DNA from: Candidatus Woesearchaeota archaeon
Lineage (GTDB): Archaea; Nanobdellota; Nanobdellia; Woesearchaeales; GW2011-AR9
Direction: 5' to 3'
NCBI GenBank assembly: GCA_945861715.1
Contig: CAMAVK010000002.1
Location: 74,440 to 138,439, forward strand
DNA length: 64,000 bases
Shown here: positions 1 to 9,318 of the stretch, one piece after another
Position numbering within the stretch: the first letter of the stretch is position 1
Layout of the letters: every line of letters starts with the position of its first letter
Program-made: the position numbers and the translations under genes
Notes under the pieces: model-generated
Told to the model about the DNA's origin: nothing
Database searches by the model: none
The model's input: only the letters and a program-made list of their open reading frames with translations

Positions 1-385
1 TATAATTGTTTTTGTTTGTTTTTACGGTTGCGCGCTCGTTTAGTACTGTTCTTGCGGCTTGTGCTGCTTGGTTAGCGGGAGCGGATACTCGTCCTACCTT
101 GACTTTGTTTCTACTTGCGGTTGCTAACCCAGCAATTGCTCCTGGGGGTTCTTCGGGTGAGAGAGCAGAGAGGGCCTTTAAGTCATCAGATGAAAGTGTT
201 TTTATTTGTTCTACTAATTCTTGTTCGCTTGCGTCGCTTTTGTTTGAAGCGTAAAATGCAATCAGGATAAGTAGGATTGCACCAATTATAATGAGAATTG
301 CTTTTGGGAAATGGCTTAGTTTCTTGCTATTTATCGGTTTTACTTTTTTATTGATATTTTTACTTTTTTGTGTTTTTTGTTTCAT
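1..385 (-). CDS. Membrane-anchored protein, C-terminally cut by window edge
   Basis: The minus strand is open from an ATG at 385 to the window edge, so at least 128 residues are encoded. The start is preceded by a GGGTGAT ribosome site 4 bases upstream. The first 30 residues are Lys/Asn-rich, then a single hydrophobic helix (about residues 34-50, rich in Ile/Leu) follows, then an acidic and Ala/Pro-rich stretch. This looks like a cytosolic basic tail, one membrane anchor and an extracellular stalk. Family not recognised. The plus-strand reading of the same bases has no supporting signal. Confidence 0.6.
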   Translation of the reverse strand, partial: MKQKTQKSKNINKKVKPINSKKLSHFPKAILIIIGAILLILIAFYASNKSDASEQELVEQIKTLSSDDLKALSALSPEEPPGAIAGLATASRNKVKVGRVSAPANQAAQAARTVLNERATVKTNKNNY

Positions 386-535
386 CAAATCACCCTTCTT
401 TTTTAAAGTTGAATCTCCATTATGGATTGAACTTTTGTGTTAGGGTTAGTTTCTTTGTTTTTTAATGTTATGTTTTGGAGAAATTTTCTTTTTTTCTATT
501 TGTGGTTGTTTTTTGGGAGATATTTCTAGAACAAT

Positions 536-548
536 AATCTTTATATGG
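536..548 (+). promoter_or_regulatory. TATA box for XPD-like helicase
   Basis: An AT-rich CTTTATATGG element lies about 28 bp before the ATG at 571. This is the usual archaeal TATA-to-start distance for a leaderless transcript, and no ribosome site is seen before that ATG. Confidence 0.55.
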
Positions 549-570
549 CGGGGAATTTCTGTTTTTTTAT

Positions 571-2454
571 ATGGGTGATACTTCTATTCCTACATTGTCT
601 TGTGCTCGAGATTTTTTCCCTTTTGAAACTATTCGTGGCCCACAAGAAGAAATGTTGCTTGATATGGAGAAGGTGTTTGGCGAGAAGAAAATATTGCTTG
701 CGCAAGCTCCTACCGGACTTGGGAAGACTGCTTGTGCGCTTGCAGGGGCGTTATGTGAAGCGCGTAAGAGTGGTAAGAAGGTTTTCTTTTTGACGAATCG
801 ACATACACAACATCGCATTGCTATTGAGACGTTGAAGCTCATTAAACAAAAAATTAATGCGGAAGTTGTTGTTGCTGATCTTGTGGGTAAACGTCATATG
901 TGTTTACAAAGTGTTGCTGATTTATTTGCAAGTGATTTCGGGGAGTATTGTAAGGTGGTGGTTGAGAAAGGTGAGTGTGCGTTTTATTCTAAATGTCGAT
1001 CGTCTAAGAAAGTTCTTACTGCGGAAGCAAAGATTGCGCTGCGTGAATTAATTGTGCGTAGTCCGTTGCATATTGAAGAGATGATGAATGTTAGTCGTGA
1101 ACATGAGATGTGTGGGTATGAACTCGGTGTTGAACTTAGTGCTAAAGCGGAAGTTATTGTGTGTGATTATAATTATATTTTTTCAGACCCAATACGAAAT
1201 GGTTTATTTTCTCGGATGGAGATTGCGCTCGAAGATGTTATTCTTATTGTTGATGAAGCGCATAATTTGCCCACGCGAGTTCAGGATATGCTTTCTAGTC
1301 AATTGACAACGTTCATGTTGAAGAATGCGATTATGGAAGCTAAGAAGTTTGGGTATGGTGGAGTTATTGAGTGGCTTTCGACAATCGTTCGCATAATGAC
1401 TGATTTGTCTATATTTGAAGGTCGTGAGAAGGAAAAGATTGTGACGCGCGATCAATTTATGCTGCTTGTGCAGAAAAATGTGGCGTTTGATACACTTGTT
1501 GATGAGTTGCTTCGTGCGGCAGATGAGATTCGAAAGAAACAGAAAAAAAGTGCGCTTGGTGGTATTGCGTCATTTTTGGAAGCATGGCAGGGTCCGGATG
1601 TCGGATATGTTCGTATTTTAGAGGAGAAGGAAACTCGATTTGGACCACTTGCTGTGTTGTCATATACTTGTCTTGATGCGAGTATTGCAACGCGTGGAAT
1701 TTTTGATAGGATTCATGCGGGGGTTTTGATGAGTGGAACGCTTACTCCTACTTTTATGTATAAAGATGTGCTTGGAATTTCGCGAGGTGTTGAGAAGGAG
1801 TATCTTTCTCCTTTTCCGCCGGAAAATAAATTGTCGATGGTCATTCCCGAAACTTCTACAAAGTATTCCGGACGTAGTGATGAGATGTTTGTAAAGATTG
1901 CTTTGAAGTGTTCTGAACTTGAGAGTTGTATCCCTGGTAATGTGGCGTTCTTTTTTCCATCTTATAATTTGAGAGATAAAGTACTTTCTCTTTTTGTTAG
2001 TTTTAAGAAAATTTTTGTTGAGAAGAGTGAGATGACTAAAGCTGATAAAGAAATTTTTATTGCTGAGTTTCGAAATGCATCACTTGAATCCGGAGGTGTG
2101 TTAATGGGGGTTGCGGGTGCTAATTTTGCTGAGGGAGTTGATTTTCCTGGTGATTTACTTAAGGCAGTTGTGGTTGTGGGGTTGCCATTGTCACGGCCTG
2201 ATTTGCATACGAAGGCGTTGATTGATTATTATCAGGGTAAATTTGGAAAAGGTTGGGAGTATGGTTATACTTATCCTGCGATGTCAAAGTGTGTTCAGAG
2301 TGCAGGTCGATGTATTCGTTTAGAGTCGGATCGGGGAGCAGTGATTTATTTAGATGAGCGATTTTCTTGGCCACAATATTATTCTTGTTTACCAAGGGAG
2401 GGTCTTCGAGTTGTACGAGATCCATTAAAATTGTTAAAAGAGTTTTTTATTTGA
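571..2454 (+). CDS. XPD/Rad3-type Fe-S DNA helicase
   Basis: 627-residue superfamily 2 helicase of the XPD/DinG group, expected to unwind DNA 5'-3' during repair or replication. Visible motifs: a Q-motif-like start (IRGPQ), Walker A APTGLGKT at about residues 46-53, DEAH box (IVDEAH) near 227, SGTLTP in the middle, and a C-terminal motif VI (QSAGRCIR). Four cysteines between motifs Ia and II (HMC, EYC, then GECAFYSKC at about 111-142) fit the 4Fe-4S cluster of XPD. Length matches archaeal XPD. It stands alone behind its own TATA box. A DinG-like repair role rather than classical XPD cannot be separated by eye. Confidence 0.9.
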   Translation: MGDTSIPTLSCARDFFPFETIRGPQEEMLLDMEKVFGEKKILLAQAPTGLGKTACALAGALCEARKSGKKVFFLTNRHTQHRIAIETLKLIKQKINAEVVVADLVGKRHMCLQSVADLFASDFGEYCKVVVEKGECAFYSKCRSSKKVLTAEAKIALRELIVRSPLHIEEMMNVSREHEMCGYELGVELSAKAEVIVCDYNYIFSDPIRNGLFSRMEIALEDVILIVDEAHNLPTRVQDMLSSQLTTFMLKNAIMEAKKFGYGGVIEWLSTIVRIMTDLSIFEGREKEKIVTRDQFMLLVQKNVAFDTLVDELLRAADEIRKKQKKSALGGIASFLEAWQGPDVGYVRILEEKETRFGPLAVLSYTCLDASIATRGIFDRIHAGVLMSGTLTPTFMYKDVLGISRGVEKEYLSPFPPENKLSMVIPETSTKYSGRSDEMFVKIALKCSELESCIPGNVAFFFPSYNLRDKVLSLFVSFKKIFVEKSEMTKADKEIFIAEFRNASLESGGVLMGVAGANFAEGVDFPGDLLKAVVVVGLPLSRPDLHTKALIDYYQGKFGKGWEYGYTYPAMSKCVQSAGRCIRLESDRGAVIYLDERFSWPQYYSCLPREGLRVVRDPLKLLKEFFI

Positions 2455-2588
2455 TTTTGGGTCGTTCGAGGTTAAATTCAGTTAGATTTACTTAATATTT
2501 TGTTTGTTATGCTTGATTTGAGCTCAAACTAATCTCGGTGAGGGGTGTTTTTGTAGGAATGTGTATACTAGTGTCAAGTATAGTAACA

Positions 2589-2597
2589 TTTATATAT
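2589..2597 (+). promoter_or_regulatory. TATA box upstream of candidate small RNA
   Basis: TTTATATAT preceded by AACA, identical in form to TATA boxes at about 33870 and 55724 in this window. No large gene starts within 200 bp downstream; the next sequence is the structured stretch at 2617-2695. Confidence 0.55.
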
Positions 2598-2616
2598 CTG
2601 ATGTGCCAATCTTGCT

Positions 2617-2697
2617 TAGGGAGAAAGAGGTCATAGATGTTTTGTGGCTCCGAGTTTGACCGTCCCTTACCCTCTCTTCAAAGGAGCCTTTTTTCTT
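2617..2697 (+). ncRNA. Candidate small structured RNA with intrinsic terminator
   Basis: Between a strong TATA box and a T-rich run lie about 80 bases able to fold. AGGGA (2618-2622) pairs with TCCCT (2663-2667), GGTCA (2629-2633) with TGACC (2657-2661), and GGCTCC (2646-2651) with GGAGCC (2683-2688). The last pair crosses the others, so an H-type pseudoknot or two alternative folds are possible. The GGAGCC arm is followed directly by TTTTTTC. An alternative is a 31-codon ORF starting at 2638 behind a GAGGT ribosome site. The class is not recognised. Confidence 0.45.
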
Positions 2698-2844
2698 TTT
2701 TTAATCGTGCGTTTTCTTCTCTGTCGTGTTAAACCAAAAACTTTATTAACGTTCATTGGCTTTGTCTTATTTGATTTGATTTCCTATTAAATAGAATTTA
2801 GTGTCTATGTATATTATTCAAATCATCAAAAGAGGTGTAATGTT

Positions 2845-3624
2845 ATGTTTTCATCTGAGCAGCCGCAAAAAAATCATCATATGAGGTTTTATATTGTGAT
2901 GGCAACGTTAGTGATAGGGGGAATTTTCTTCTTTTTGTTAATGAATAATAACGGTGGTAGTTTTACAAGTACTGTTGGTAAGGTGGTTGATGGTACTGTA
3001 TTATCTGATGGAACTGATTCTACTTCTGAAAATGGTGCGATAACCGACGCTGTTTCTCTTTTGAGTTCTACGAGTTCTGTTTCAAAGGATGCTCATCAAG
3101 TTTCAGTTAAATTAGATGTTGATCAAATTCCTGTATTTAGCCAAAAGGTTACTGTAAGTGATATTTCAGCTACATTTAAGGGAGTTGATAATCAGATATC
3201 AGTTAATAATGATCGCTTAGAGTTACATAACTTAAATTCAGTTGAACTCAAGATAAGTGGTTTTGATGGTCAAGTTTCTCTTGATGGTGCGGGTTTAGGA
3301 ATTGATGGAACCGCGCGACGCATAGAAGTGAATGGTGTTGTATTAGCATCAGCAAAAGATATTAAAGTAGCTTTTGGTAAAATTGCGTATGATTCGATGA
3401 CGTTGGATCAAATCGTGTTGTCTGATTTGAGTGTTGCAAGTGCGAATGGTCAAATTAATGCTGCGGATCGTTTAACTTACGCTTTACAAGGAGAAAGTGT
3501 TGGTCTCTATAATGTGGCTGGTAGTTTAACGGTTGATCATGCGACATCAGCAGGAACGCATTTTGAAGGAACTGCTCGAGGAATAGATTTGAATGGCGAT
3601 GCTTTGTCGCTACAAGTTCGGTAG
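2845..3624 (+). CDS. Membrane-anchored beta-rich protein, unknown function
   Basis: 259 residues with a short basic N-terminus, one transmembrane helix (about residues 14-32), then a 220-residue outside domain with alternating hydrophobic pattern and many Gly/Asp/Asn turns, suggesting stacked beta strands (phrases such as ISATFKGVDNQIS, LELHNLNSVELKISG). A GAGGTG ribosome site lies 7-12 bases before the ATG. It is monocistronic. Family not recognised; an AsmA-like or beta-solenoid fold is only a guess from the periodicity. Confidence 0.7.
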   Translation: MFSSEQPQKNHHMRFYIVMATLVIGGIFFFLLMNNNGGSFTSTVGKVVDGTVLSDGTDSTSENGAITDAVSLLSSTSSVSKDAHQVSVKLDVDQIPVFSQKVTVSDISATFKGVDNQISVNNDRLELHNLNSVELKISGFDGQVSLDGAGLGIDGTARRIEVNGVVLASAKDIKVAFGKIAYDSMTLDQIVLSDLSVASANGQINAADRLTYALQGESVGLYNVAGSLTVDHATSAGTHFEGTARGIDLNGDALSLQVR

Positions 3625-3726
3625 GTTTTTTTCTTTTTCTTCTCTTTGTATTATTATGTCTTAAAGTGTTATTTCTTATTAGAGTTAATTGAAAAAGAAA
3701 AAAAACGACCAATCCAAATATTGAAA

Positions 3727-4617
3727 TTAGAATTGAAAGTTCAATCTAAATGTAGGGATGATTCCTGAATTGTCTAGCCCTCGATGCCTTGTTTCATCTT
3801 TGCCTTTCTCTGCTTTTGGATTTGCATCTGGGTAAGTAGTTTTGAGGTTTACATCTACATTTCCATGCATTGCTGTTATTCCGAGTAATGCGTTTAGGTA
3901 GAATCTGTCCCATACAGGAATTTGGAGTCCAACGTTTGCGGTTGCACCATATGAGATTCCAGAACTATGAGCAGCTGAGTTCATATCCTGAAATGCACCA
4001 AGGTGGTTTAAAACGTCTGGCCAACTGAGAATTGCTTTTGTTGGATCGTCTACTGGTTTTTGATTTTCATCGTATCCATTTGCTTGTACGTGGAAACCAA
4101 AAGTTGAATCTGCGTTGATGTATGAAGCTGCGCCTCCTAGCTCTACAAATGCTCGTAGGTGTCCTTTTGGTGCATCAGTATAATAACGTGCTTTTAGTTC
4201 TGCTTGGCCGTATAGGTTGAGGTGCTGTGTCCAATATTGTTCTGTTGGGCCAAATTTTATTTGTTCTGTATTGGCGTCTACTGTTCGCTTTTCTTTTAAA
4301 TCGCCAAAGATGGCTGAGCTTGATGCACCTAGTTCAGTTACAAGGGAGAGTTGTGGTGTGATGCGATATTCTACTCCTAGGGTGAGAAGTGGAAGGTCAT
4401 GGCTGATATTGACAAAGTCGGTTGTTCCTGGCATGGATGCATCATAAATTGCTACTTCATCACGTGCGAATTTATCTAAGTCGCCACTTGGTGTTTGCAT
4501 GTATGATGCGCCTAGGGTGAATTTAAAGGTTTCATCCGTTTCAGCTGCTTTTGGGGCGGTTGGTAGTGTCGCAAGAAGGGTTGCTAGGCCGAGGCCGTGT
4601 TTAGTGTAATTACTCAT
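3727..4617 (-). CDS. Predicted outer-membrane-type beta-barrel protein
   Basis: 296 residues. The N-terminus resembles a signal peptide (LATLLATLPTAPKAAE, processing expected near AxA). The rest has alternating amphipathic strands with aromatic ends, for example FKFTLGASYM, LLTLGVEYRI, QLSLVTELGAS, GHLRAFVELGGAASY, FYLNALLGITAM, and ends in IPTFRLNFQF. A terminal Phe on a final amphipathic strand is the classic signature of bacterial outer membrane proteins recognised by BamA. No cysteines stand out. A TATA-like CTTTTTATACC lies about 27 bp upstream of the ATG. Such a protein is unexpected in an archaeon without a known outer membrane. Confidence 0.65.
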   Translation of the reverse strand: MSNYTKHGLGLATLLATLPTAPKAAETDETFKFTLGASYMQTPSGDLDKFARDEVAIYDASMPGTTDFVNISHDLPLLTLGVEYRITPQLSLVTELGASSSAIFGDLKEKRTVDANTEQIKFGPTEQYWTQHLNLYGQAELKARYYTDAPKGHLRAFVELGGAASYINADSTFGFHVQANGYDENQKPVDDPTKAILSWPDVLNHLGAFQDMNSAAHSSGISYGATANVGLQIPVWDRFYLNALLGITAMHGNVDVNLKTTYPDANPKAEKGKDETRHRGLDNSGIIPTFRLNFQF

Positions 4618-4793
4618 GAGTACTATATGCTGTGGGTTTGGTATAAAAAGATGTGTATACTGGAGGCCATAGTTTACGTGCTGTTCATTCTTTTTTTTAC
4701 TTCTATTGTTGTCTGTTCGATGACCGTCCGTTCTTACTCTGGAATAGTTATTCTTTAATAAGTTTTAAATACTTGTGCTGACGTTTTTTCTTT

Positions 4794-6788
4794 ATGGGTT
4801 GTTCACTCGAAGATATTCTGCAAAAAGGAGTTAGTTCTGGTATATTTACACATATAAGATCCATTTGTTCTGAACATCAAGATATTACCGTTAAGTATGC
4901 TTTAGCTATGTTGCATATTAACCCTGGGCGAGAAGTAGAAATTAATCACACTTTTAAAAAACGTTTTAAGATTGCAGCAGGTGAGTGGGAAGATGTCCTT
5001 TCTCGAGCTGATAATTGGCTAGATTACCGGGTTTATACCTTATTTTCATTTCATGCGCAACAGATTTTGGGGCTTGGTGAAGAGGAATTTCTGCGTGCTG
5101 CGACAAATGTTTGTTTTACAAATTATCAAGATAAACAACTTGCACTTGCTCGTTTGGTTCCCATAAAAGTTGTTTTGAATGGTATGTCTTCTCAATTTGA
5201 TAATTGGGCTAGGGTAACTGAAGTTAAAGTAGACCGGTATGATCGTATGAGGGATTATATTCGGATAACACGAAAAACTAAACCTGAATTTGCTGAATCT
5301 TTAATTCGATTAGTCGGTGAGGAAAATGCTGCTTGTTGTTTTCAACGCGATTGTAATTTTACTCAATATGCTTTTGCGACAACTTTTCAAGAATTGTACG
5401 CTCAGAAAGATTTGTTAGTGGAGCGAGTTTCACAAGAAGGTGTTGATGATCATAGTGAGTATCTTGTTAAACCATCTAAACCGTATCAATCAGGGGTGTT
5501 ACGTGTGGGTAGGCGTGTGTTAGATTCGGTGTTATGGATGTTTGCTCCTTGGTATAAAGGATTTTTGGCTCATCGGGAATTGGAGGATGCTCGAGTTCAA
5601 CTCGCGAATCGTGATAGTGATGTTCGTGAACGTACTGCAAACTTGAGTGAAGCTAATGCGCTGCTTGATAATTCGCGCATAGAGTTACAAGATAGACAGG
5701 ATCAGATCGTTGATTTGATGGCACGAATAAATGAGATGAAGGCACAAGGTGAACGTCATGGTATCTATAATTCGGTCCAATCCATTTTGGATCCAGAACG
5801 TGAGCGGATTCTTCGTTTTATTAGTGATAATCTTTTGAGCGTGTATACTATTTTATCTGCTTCAGAGCAGCTGGAGTTGGTCACACTTACGGAACCATTT
5901 GGAATTACTGAAACAATGCTTCGTAATCGCGATGAATTCGCAGTTTTACGGATGTTGCATGATATAGAGTTATCAAAATTACAGAGGAAATCACTCGAAG
6001 TAGATTTAAGTCCTGTTTTAACAGAGGATCCTTTTGAACTTCTTATGGGGGCTGGAGTTAATCCGTTTTCTAATGTTGTTTTTTTTGATTCAGCTTATGA
6101 ACGATTTCAATCTCTGAGAGAAAGCGTTAGTTCTCCTGTTCTACACCAGTATGATCCTTTTGCGCTTCTGTTTGTGCCAAGGGCTTTTGGGGTTCTTCAT
6201 GTATCGCTTAAAGATCATTTATCAAAGTTGGTTACCACTTCCTTTGAGGAGAAGGTATCCATTGAGGATGCTTTTGGTCATGCGTTTGAAGCAGCTTGTG
6301 TTGATAAGGGCGTGTCGTTACATGTTGAATATCATTGCGATTATAAAGCTCAACTGGTATCTAATGCTGAAATTGTAACTAATCTTCTACGGGATGTGAT
6401 TTATGATGCTATTGATTATGGAAAGGCTCGAAATATTAGATTTTATGTTACGCAAGATTTTTCTCAAATACCCCATTATCCAACTAAATCTTTTTTCCAT
6501 GCTCCTTCTTTTTATTTTTCCATTGAGAATGATGGGATTCCAATTGATTTGACTATTGCTCAAAAGTTGAATGGTGTGCTTGATGGCTCTTTGCAACTTA
6601 CTGATGATATTTCTAGTCGAAGTTTGAGTGAACGAAAGACGGATCGGGCAATTGGGACTCGTGGAAAGTTGAATTTCCAAAGACTTCATGGTGCTCATTA
6701 TTTTGTTGAGCCAATTGTAAATCAATTGGGTGAAGTAATTCGATATGCTACAAAATGGAGTGTTTATGTAGAGAAATTAAAGGCGTAA
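4794..6788 (+). CDS. Large coiled-coil protein with histidine-kinase-like ATPase end
   Basis: 664 residues, no signal peptide. Residues 1-230 are a mostly helical unknown domain. A coiled coil covers about 262-325 (repeated L/E/D/R heptads). The C-terminal 150 residues resemble a GHKL ATPase: an N-box-like NLLRDVIYDAIDYGKA near 530-546, a G1-like FSIENDGIPI near 574-583, and a late GTRGKLNF near 622. The canonical N-box Asn is Asp-substituted and the G2 box lacks its full glycine pattern, so ATP binding is uncertain. No HisKA phospho-acceptor motif is evident. A TTTTAAATAC element 25-30 bp upstream suggests leaderless expression. Confidence 0.6.
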   Translation: MGCSLEDILQKGVSSGIFTHIRSICSEHQDITVKYALAMLHINPGREVEINHTFKKRFKIAAGEWEDVLSRADNWLDYRVYTLFSFHAQQILGLGEEEFLRAATNVCFTNYQDKQLALARLVPIKVVLNGMSSQFDNWARVTEVKVDRYDRMRDYIRITRKTKPEFAESLIRLVGEENAACCFQRDCNFTQYAFATTFQELYAQKDLLVERVSQEGVDDHSEYLVKPSKPYQSGVLRVGRRVLDSVLWMFAPWYKGFLAHRELEDARVQLANRDSDVRERTANLSEANALLDNSRIELQDRQDQIVDLMARINEMKAQGERHGIYNSVQSILDPERERILRFISDNLLSVYTILSASEQLELVTLTEPFGITETMLRNRDEFAVLRMLHDIELSKLQRKSLEVDLSPVLTEDPFELLMGAGVNPFSNVVFFDSAYERFQSLRESVSSPVLHQYDPFALLFVPRAFGVLHVSLKDHLSKLVTTSFEEKVSIEDAFGHAFEAACVDKGVSLHVEYHCDYKAQLVSNAEIVTNLLRDVIYDAIDYGKARNIRFYVTQDFSQIPHYPTKSFFHAPSFYFSIENDGIPIDLTIAQKLNGVLDGSLQLTDDISSRSLSERKTDRAIGTRGKLNFQRLHGAHYFVEPIVNQLGEVIRYATKWSVYVEKLKA

Positions 6789-6833
6789 TTGCTTTTTTTT
6801 AATTAAAATAGAAAATAAAAAAATAAGGCTGGT

Positions 6834-7427
6834 TTAAACTTTTTTTGCAGCACGTTCTTTTAGACCTTTGATTAACAGATTAAAGTCCCCTTGACCTAAT
6901 CTAGAATTTGATAGCGCCGCTTTATATGTTGGATTTACATTAATGTCATGACTTACTATGAAGTTCGCGATGTCATTAATTGGAACTTCAGTACCTTTTT
7001 GCGAGTATCCAAAAAGTGTTTTTGAGTATTTTGCATTTCCATCAATTACATGCTGTTTGGCGTTGTCTGCAAAGCCACTTCGGAAACAAATGACACCACC
7101 TTGTGTAAAGTATTGTTCCATGATTACATCTTTTACAATTCCTGTTGCTGGTCTTGTGTCGCCCTGTCCTTTGTTTGCTTCCATATAAATATCTAAAATG
7201 GCGTCTAAACGTACTTCGCGGTTTGGTTTTAATTGCCAACTTCCTGCTTTGTTTTCAAAATCTTCGTCAAACCATTCGTTTAAGATGAATTGAGATTCAG
7301 ATAAACTTGATGCGATGTTGTAGGAGGCATTTTCTAAAAATGCGGTTGCGTTTTGAATTGCATTTTCGAGTGGTTGTTTGAATTCAAGTCGATCTTCAAT
7401 TGCTAAAATTCGTCGGTATAGGGTCAT
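6834..7427 (-). CDS. Conserved-looking soluble protein, unknown function
   Basis: 197 residues, no signal or membrane segment. The ATG is preceded by GTGAGGAACC, a good ribosome site. The N-terminal half is helical (RILAIEDRLEF, FLENASYNIASSL); the rest is mixed. No catalytic motif was recognised. It lies convergent with the coiled-coil/ATPase-like gene, their ends 45 bp apart, so the two need not be co-regulated. Confidence 0.65.
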   Translation of the reverse strand: MTLYRRILAIEDRLEFKQPLENAIQNATAFLENASYNIASSLSESQFILNEWFDEDFENKAGSWQLKPNREVRLDAILDIYMEANKGQGDTRPATGIVKDVIMEQYFTQGGVICFRSGFADNAKQHVIDGNAKYSKTLFGYSQKGTEVPINDIANFIVSHDINVNPTYKAALSNSRLGQGDFNLLIKGLKERAAKKV

Positions 7428-7719
7428 ATTGGTTCCTCACGTATTAGTTTTTTGATGAATTGTGATGTGTTTCTACATATATTTTTACATAATCTGATTC
7501 AGTTACTACTACCAGATAGTTTTTATTTAAATACCTATATATTCTGCAGTATACACATCGGGGTGATTTTACTATAATTAGCCTATTCTGAAAGGCCTAT
7601 TGGGGTAGATATACCAAAACCTTAATAAATGTGAAAATGGTTCTTTTCATTGATATTTAGGTTTTTTTATTGCTATAATCTGAGATCATGGTTAAATAAC
7701 TGCGAGAGGTGTATACTAG

Positions 7720-9267
7720 ATGCTGGGAATTTTATGTGCAATTACTCCGGTATCGGTTGGAGAGCGCTTTGAACGGTTTATTCTGGCTGATTCTGTACGT
7801 GCTAGACGATTTTTAACTCATGTCCATCCGGAATTTTTAGAACAAATGTCAGCTAAAAAAGCGTTGAACTCCTTTCATCAAGCAGTTGAACATACTCCGG
7901 GGTATGCATTATTTTTGAAGAAGAATAAGGTGGATTCTGCTCGGGTTACCAAAATTGTTGACTTTTTGCGGTTTGTTCCATATTCCGATAAAGAAAATTA
8001 TATTAAATCATATTCTTATGAATCTCGGTGTATTGGGGGGAAGTTGCCCAATCGTGGTAATATTGATGAGAGCGGTGGAACATCTGGAATTGCAACGAAT
8101 TGGATTCATGATTTAGGTGAAGAAACTGTACTTCTTAAGGCGGTAGAATTTGAGTTTGACTATGTGTTTGATGGTAAAAGAAAGGACTACGTGGTTATTT
8201 CTGCATGGTCAAGTGGACCGTGGGCGACAGGAGTTAAGTTTTGTGAGCTGATGGAACATGTTGCACTTGTGAAAAATACCAGTACTGATGCTAAGGATAT
8301 AATGAATACACTTCGCATGTTTGGTTCCAGTCGGAATTATTTGATTGGTGCTTATCCTCCTTTTATCAAAAATTTAATTGAAGAAAATTCTGATTTTCCG
8401 TGGAAAAAATATAATCTTGATTTAGTAACCGGTGGAGAGGGTGTTACGCTGGATTGGGTTTATTATATGAGGAGGAAGTTGAAACCGGGTGCGAAGATTG
8501 TGTCTTCGTATGGTGCGTCGGATGTTGATATTGGGGTTGGATTTGAGACGCCATTTTCTTTTTTCATTCGGGAACTGCTGAATTCGGATAGGAGTTTGTG
8601 CAGACAGATATTCGGACGAGAAGATGCTCCAATGGTATTTCAGTATAATCCACTTATGCATTACATTGAAAATGTATATGGCCCTGAGGGAAAGCCAGAA
8701 TTTGTTATTACACTTCTGGATACAAAAGCTGCGCTCAGTAAGATACGATATAATTTACATGATGAGGGAAGGCGGTTTAGTTATCTTGACTTGATTGAGG
8801 TTATCAGAATGTATTTTGGATCTCAATACGAGTCTTTTGTATCTCGCTATGGATATGATATTTTGCACTTGCCTTTTTTGTGTGTGTTTGGTCGAAGTGA
8901 TGGAACACTTAGTTTTGATGGAGCAAATGTATTTCCCCATCAAATTGAACATGGTATTATGAGAAATAAAGAATTGTCGGGTACTACGAGCCGGTTTAAA
9001 ATTGAGAAAAAATATGATTCTAAACATAATGTGGAGTTTCATATTCATGTTGAGATGAAAAAAGGTCATAAGGGAGGTGATATTCTTAAGAAGAAGTATC
9101 TGAAAGTTATTCTTGAAGAGTTGGTTGAAAATAATCCTGATTTTAAAGAGTCGGTTTCAAAGAATCCGTCTCTATCACCTCATATCAATTTATATTTATT
9201 TGAGCATCCGTTATTTCACCAAGATGATATTAAGGTTAAGAATATTTATGTTGTTAAAAATACTTAA
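7720..9267 (+). CDS. PaaK-like adenylate-forming enzyme
   Basis: 515-residue member of the AMP-dependent synthetase group, closest in layout to phenylacetate-CoA ligase-like proteins. These activate a carboxylic acid as acyl-AMP. Motifs: the phosphate-binding loop DESGGTSG at about 117-124, an aromatic-loop region SSYGASDVD near 263-271, and KIRYNLHDEGRR near 345 in the position of the RYRTGD hinge motif. A GAGAGGTG ribosome site sits 9 bases before the ATG. Substrate cannot be told from sequence. The convergent neighbour is an alpha/beta hydrolase. Confidence 0.75.
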   Translation: MLGILCAITPVSVGERFERFILADSVRARRFLTHVHPEFLEQMSAKKALNSFHQAVEHTPGYALFLKKNKVDSARVTKIVDFLRFVPYSDKENYIKSYSYESRCIGGKLPNRGNIDESGGTSGIATNWIHDLGEETVLLKAVEFEFDYVFDGKRKDYVVISAWSSGPWATGVKFCELMEHVALVKNTSTDAKDIMNTLRMFGSSRNYLIGAYPPFIKNLIEENSDFPWKKYNLDLVTGGEGVTLDWVYYMRRKLKPGAKIVSSYGASDVDIGVGFETPFSFFIRELLNSDRSLCRQIFGREDAPMVFQYNPLMHYIENVYGPEGKPEFVITLLDTKAALSKIRYNLHDEGRRFSYLDLIEVIRMYFGSQYESFVSRYGYDILHLPFLCVFGRSDGTLSFDGANVFPHQIEHGIMRNKELSGTTSRFKIEKKYDSKHNVEFHIHVEMKKGHKGGDILKKKYLKVILEELVENNPDFKESVSKNPSLSPHINLYLFEHPLFHQDDIKVKNIYVVKNT

Positions 9268-9318
9268 TTTGATTTTGTAATTTAGTTATTTTTTCTTGCT
9301 TATTTCTTGTTTTTTTGC

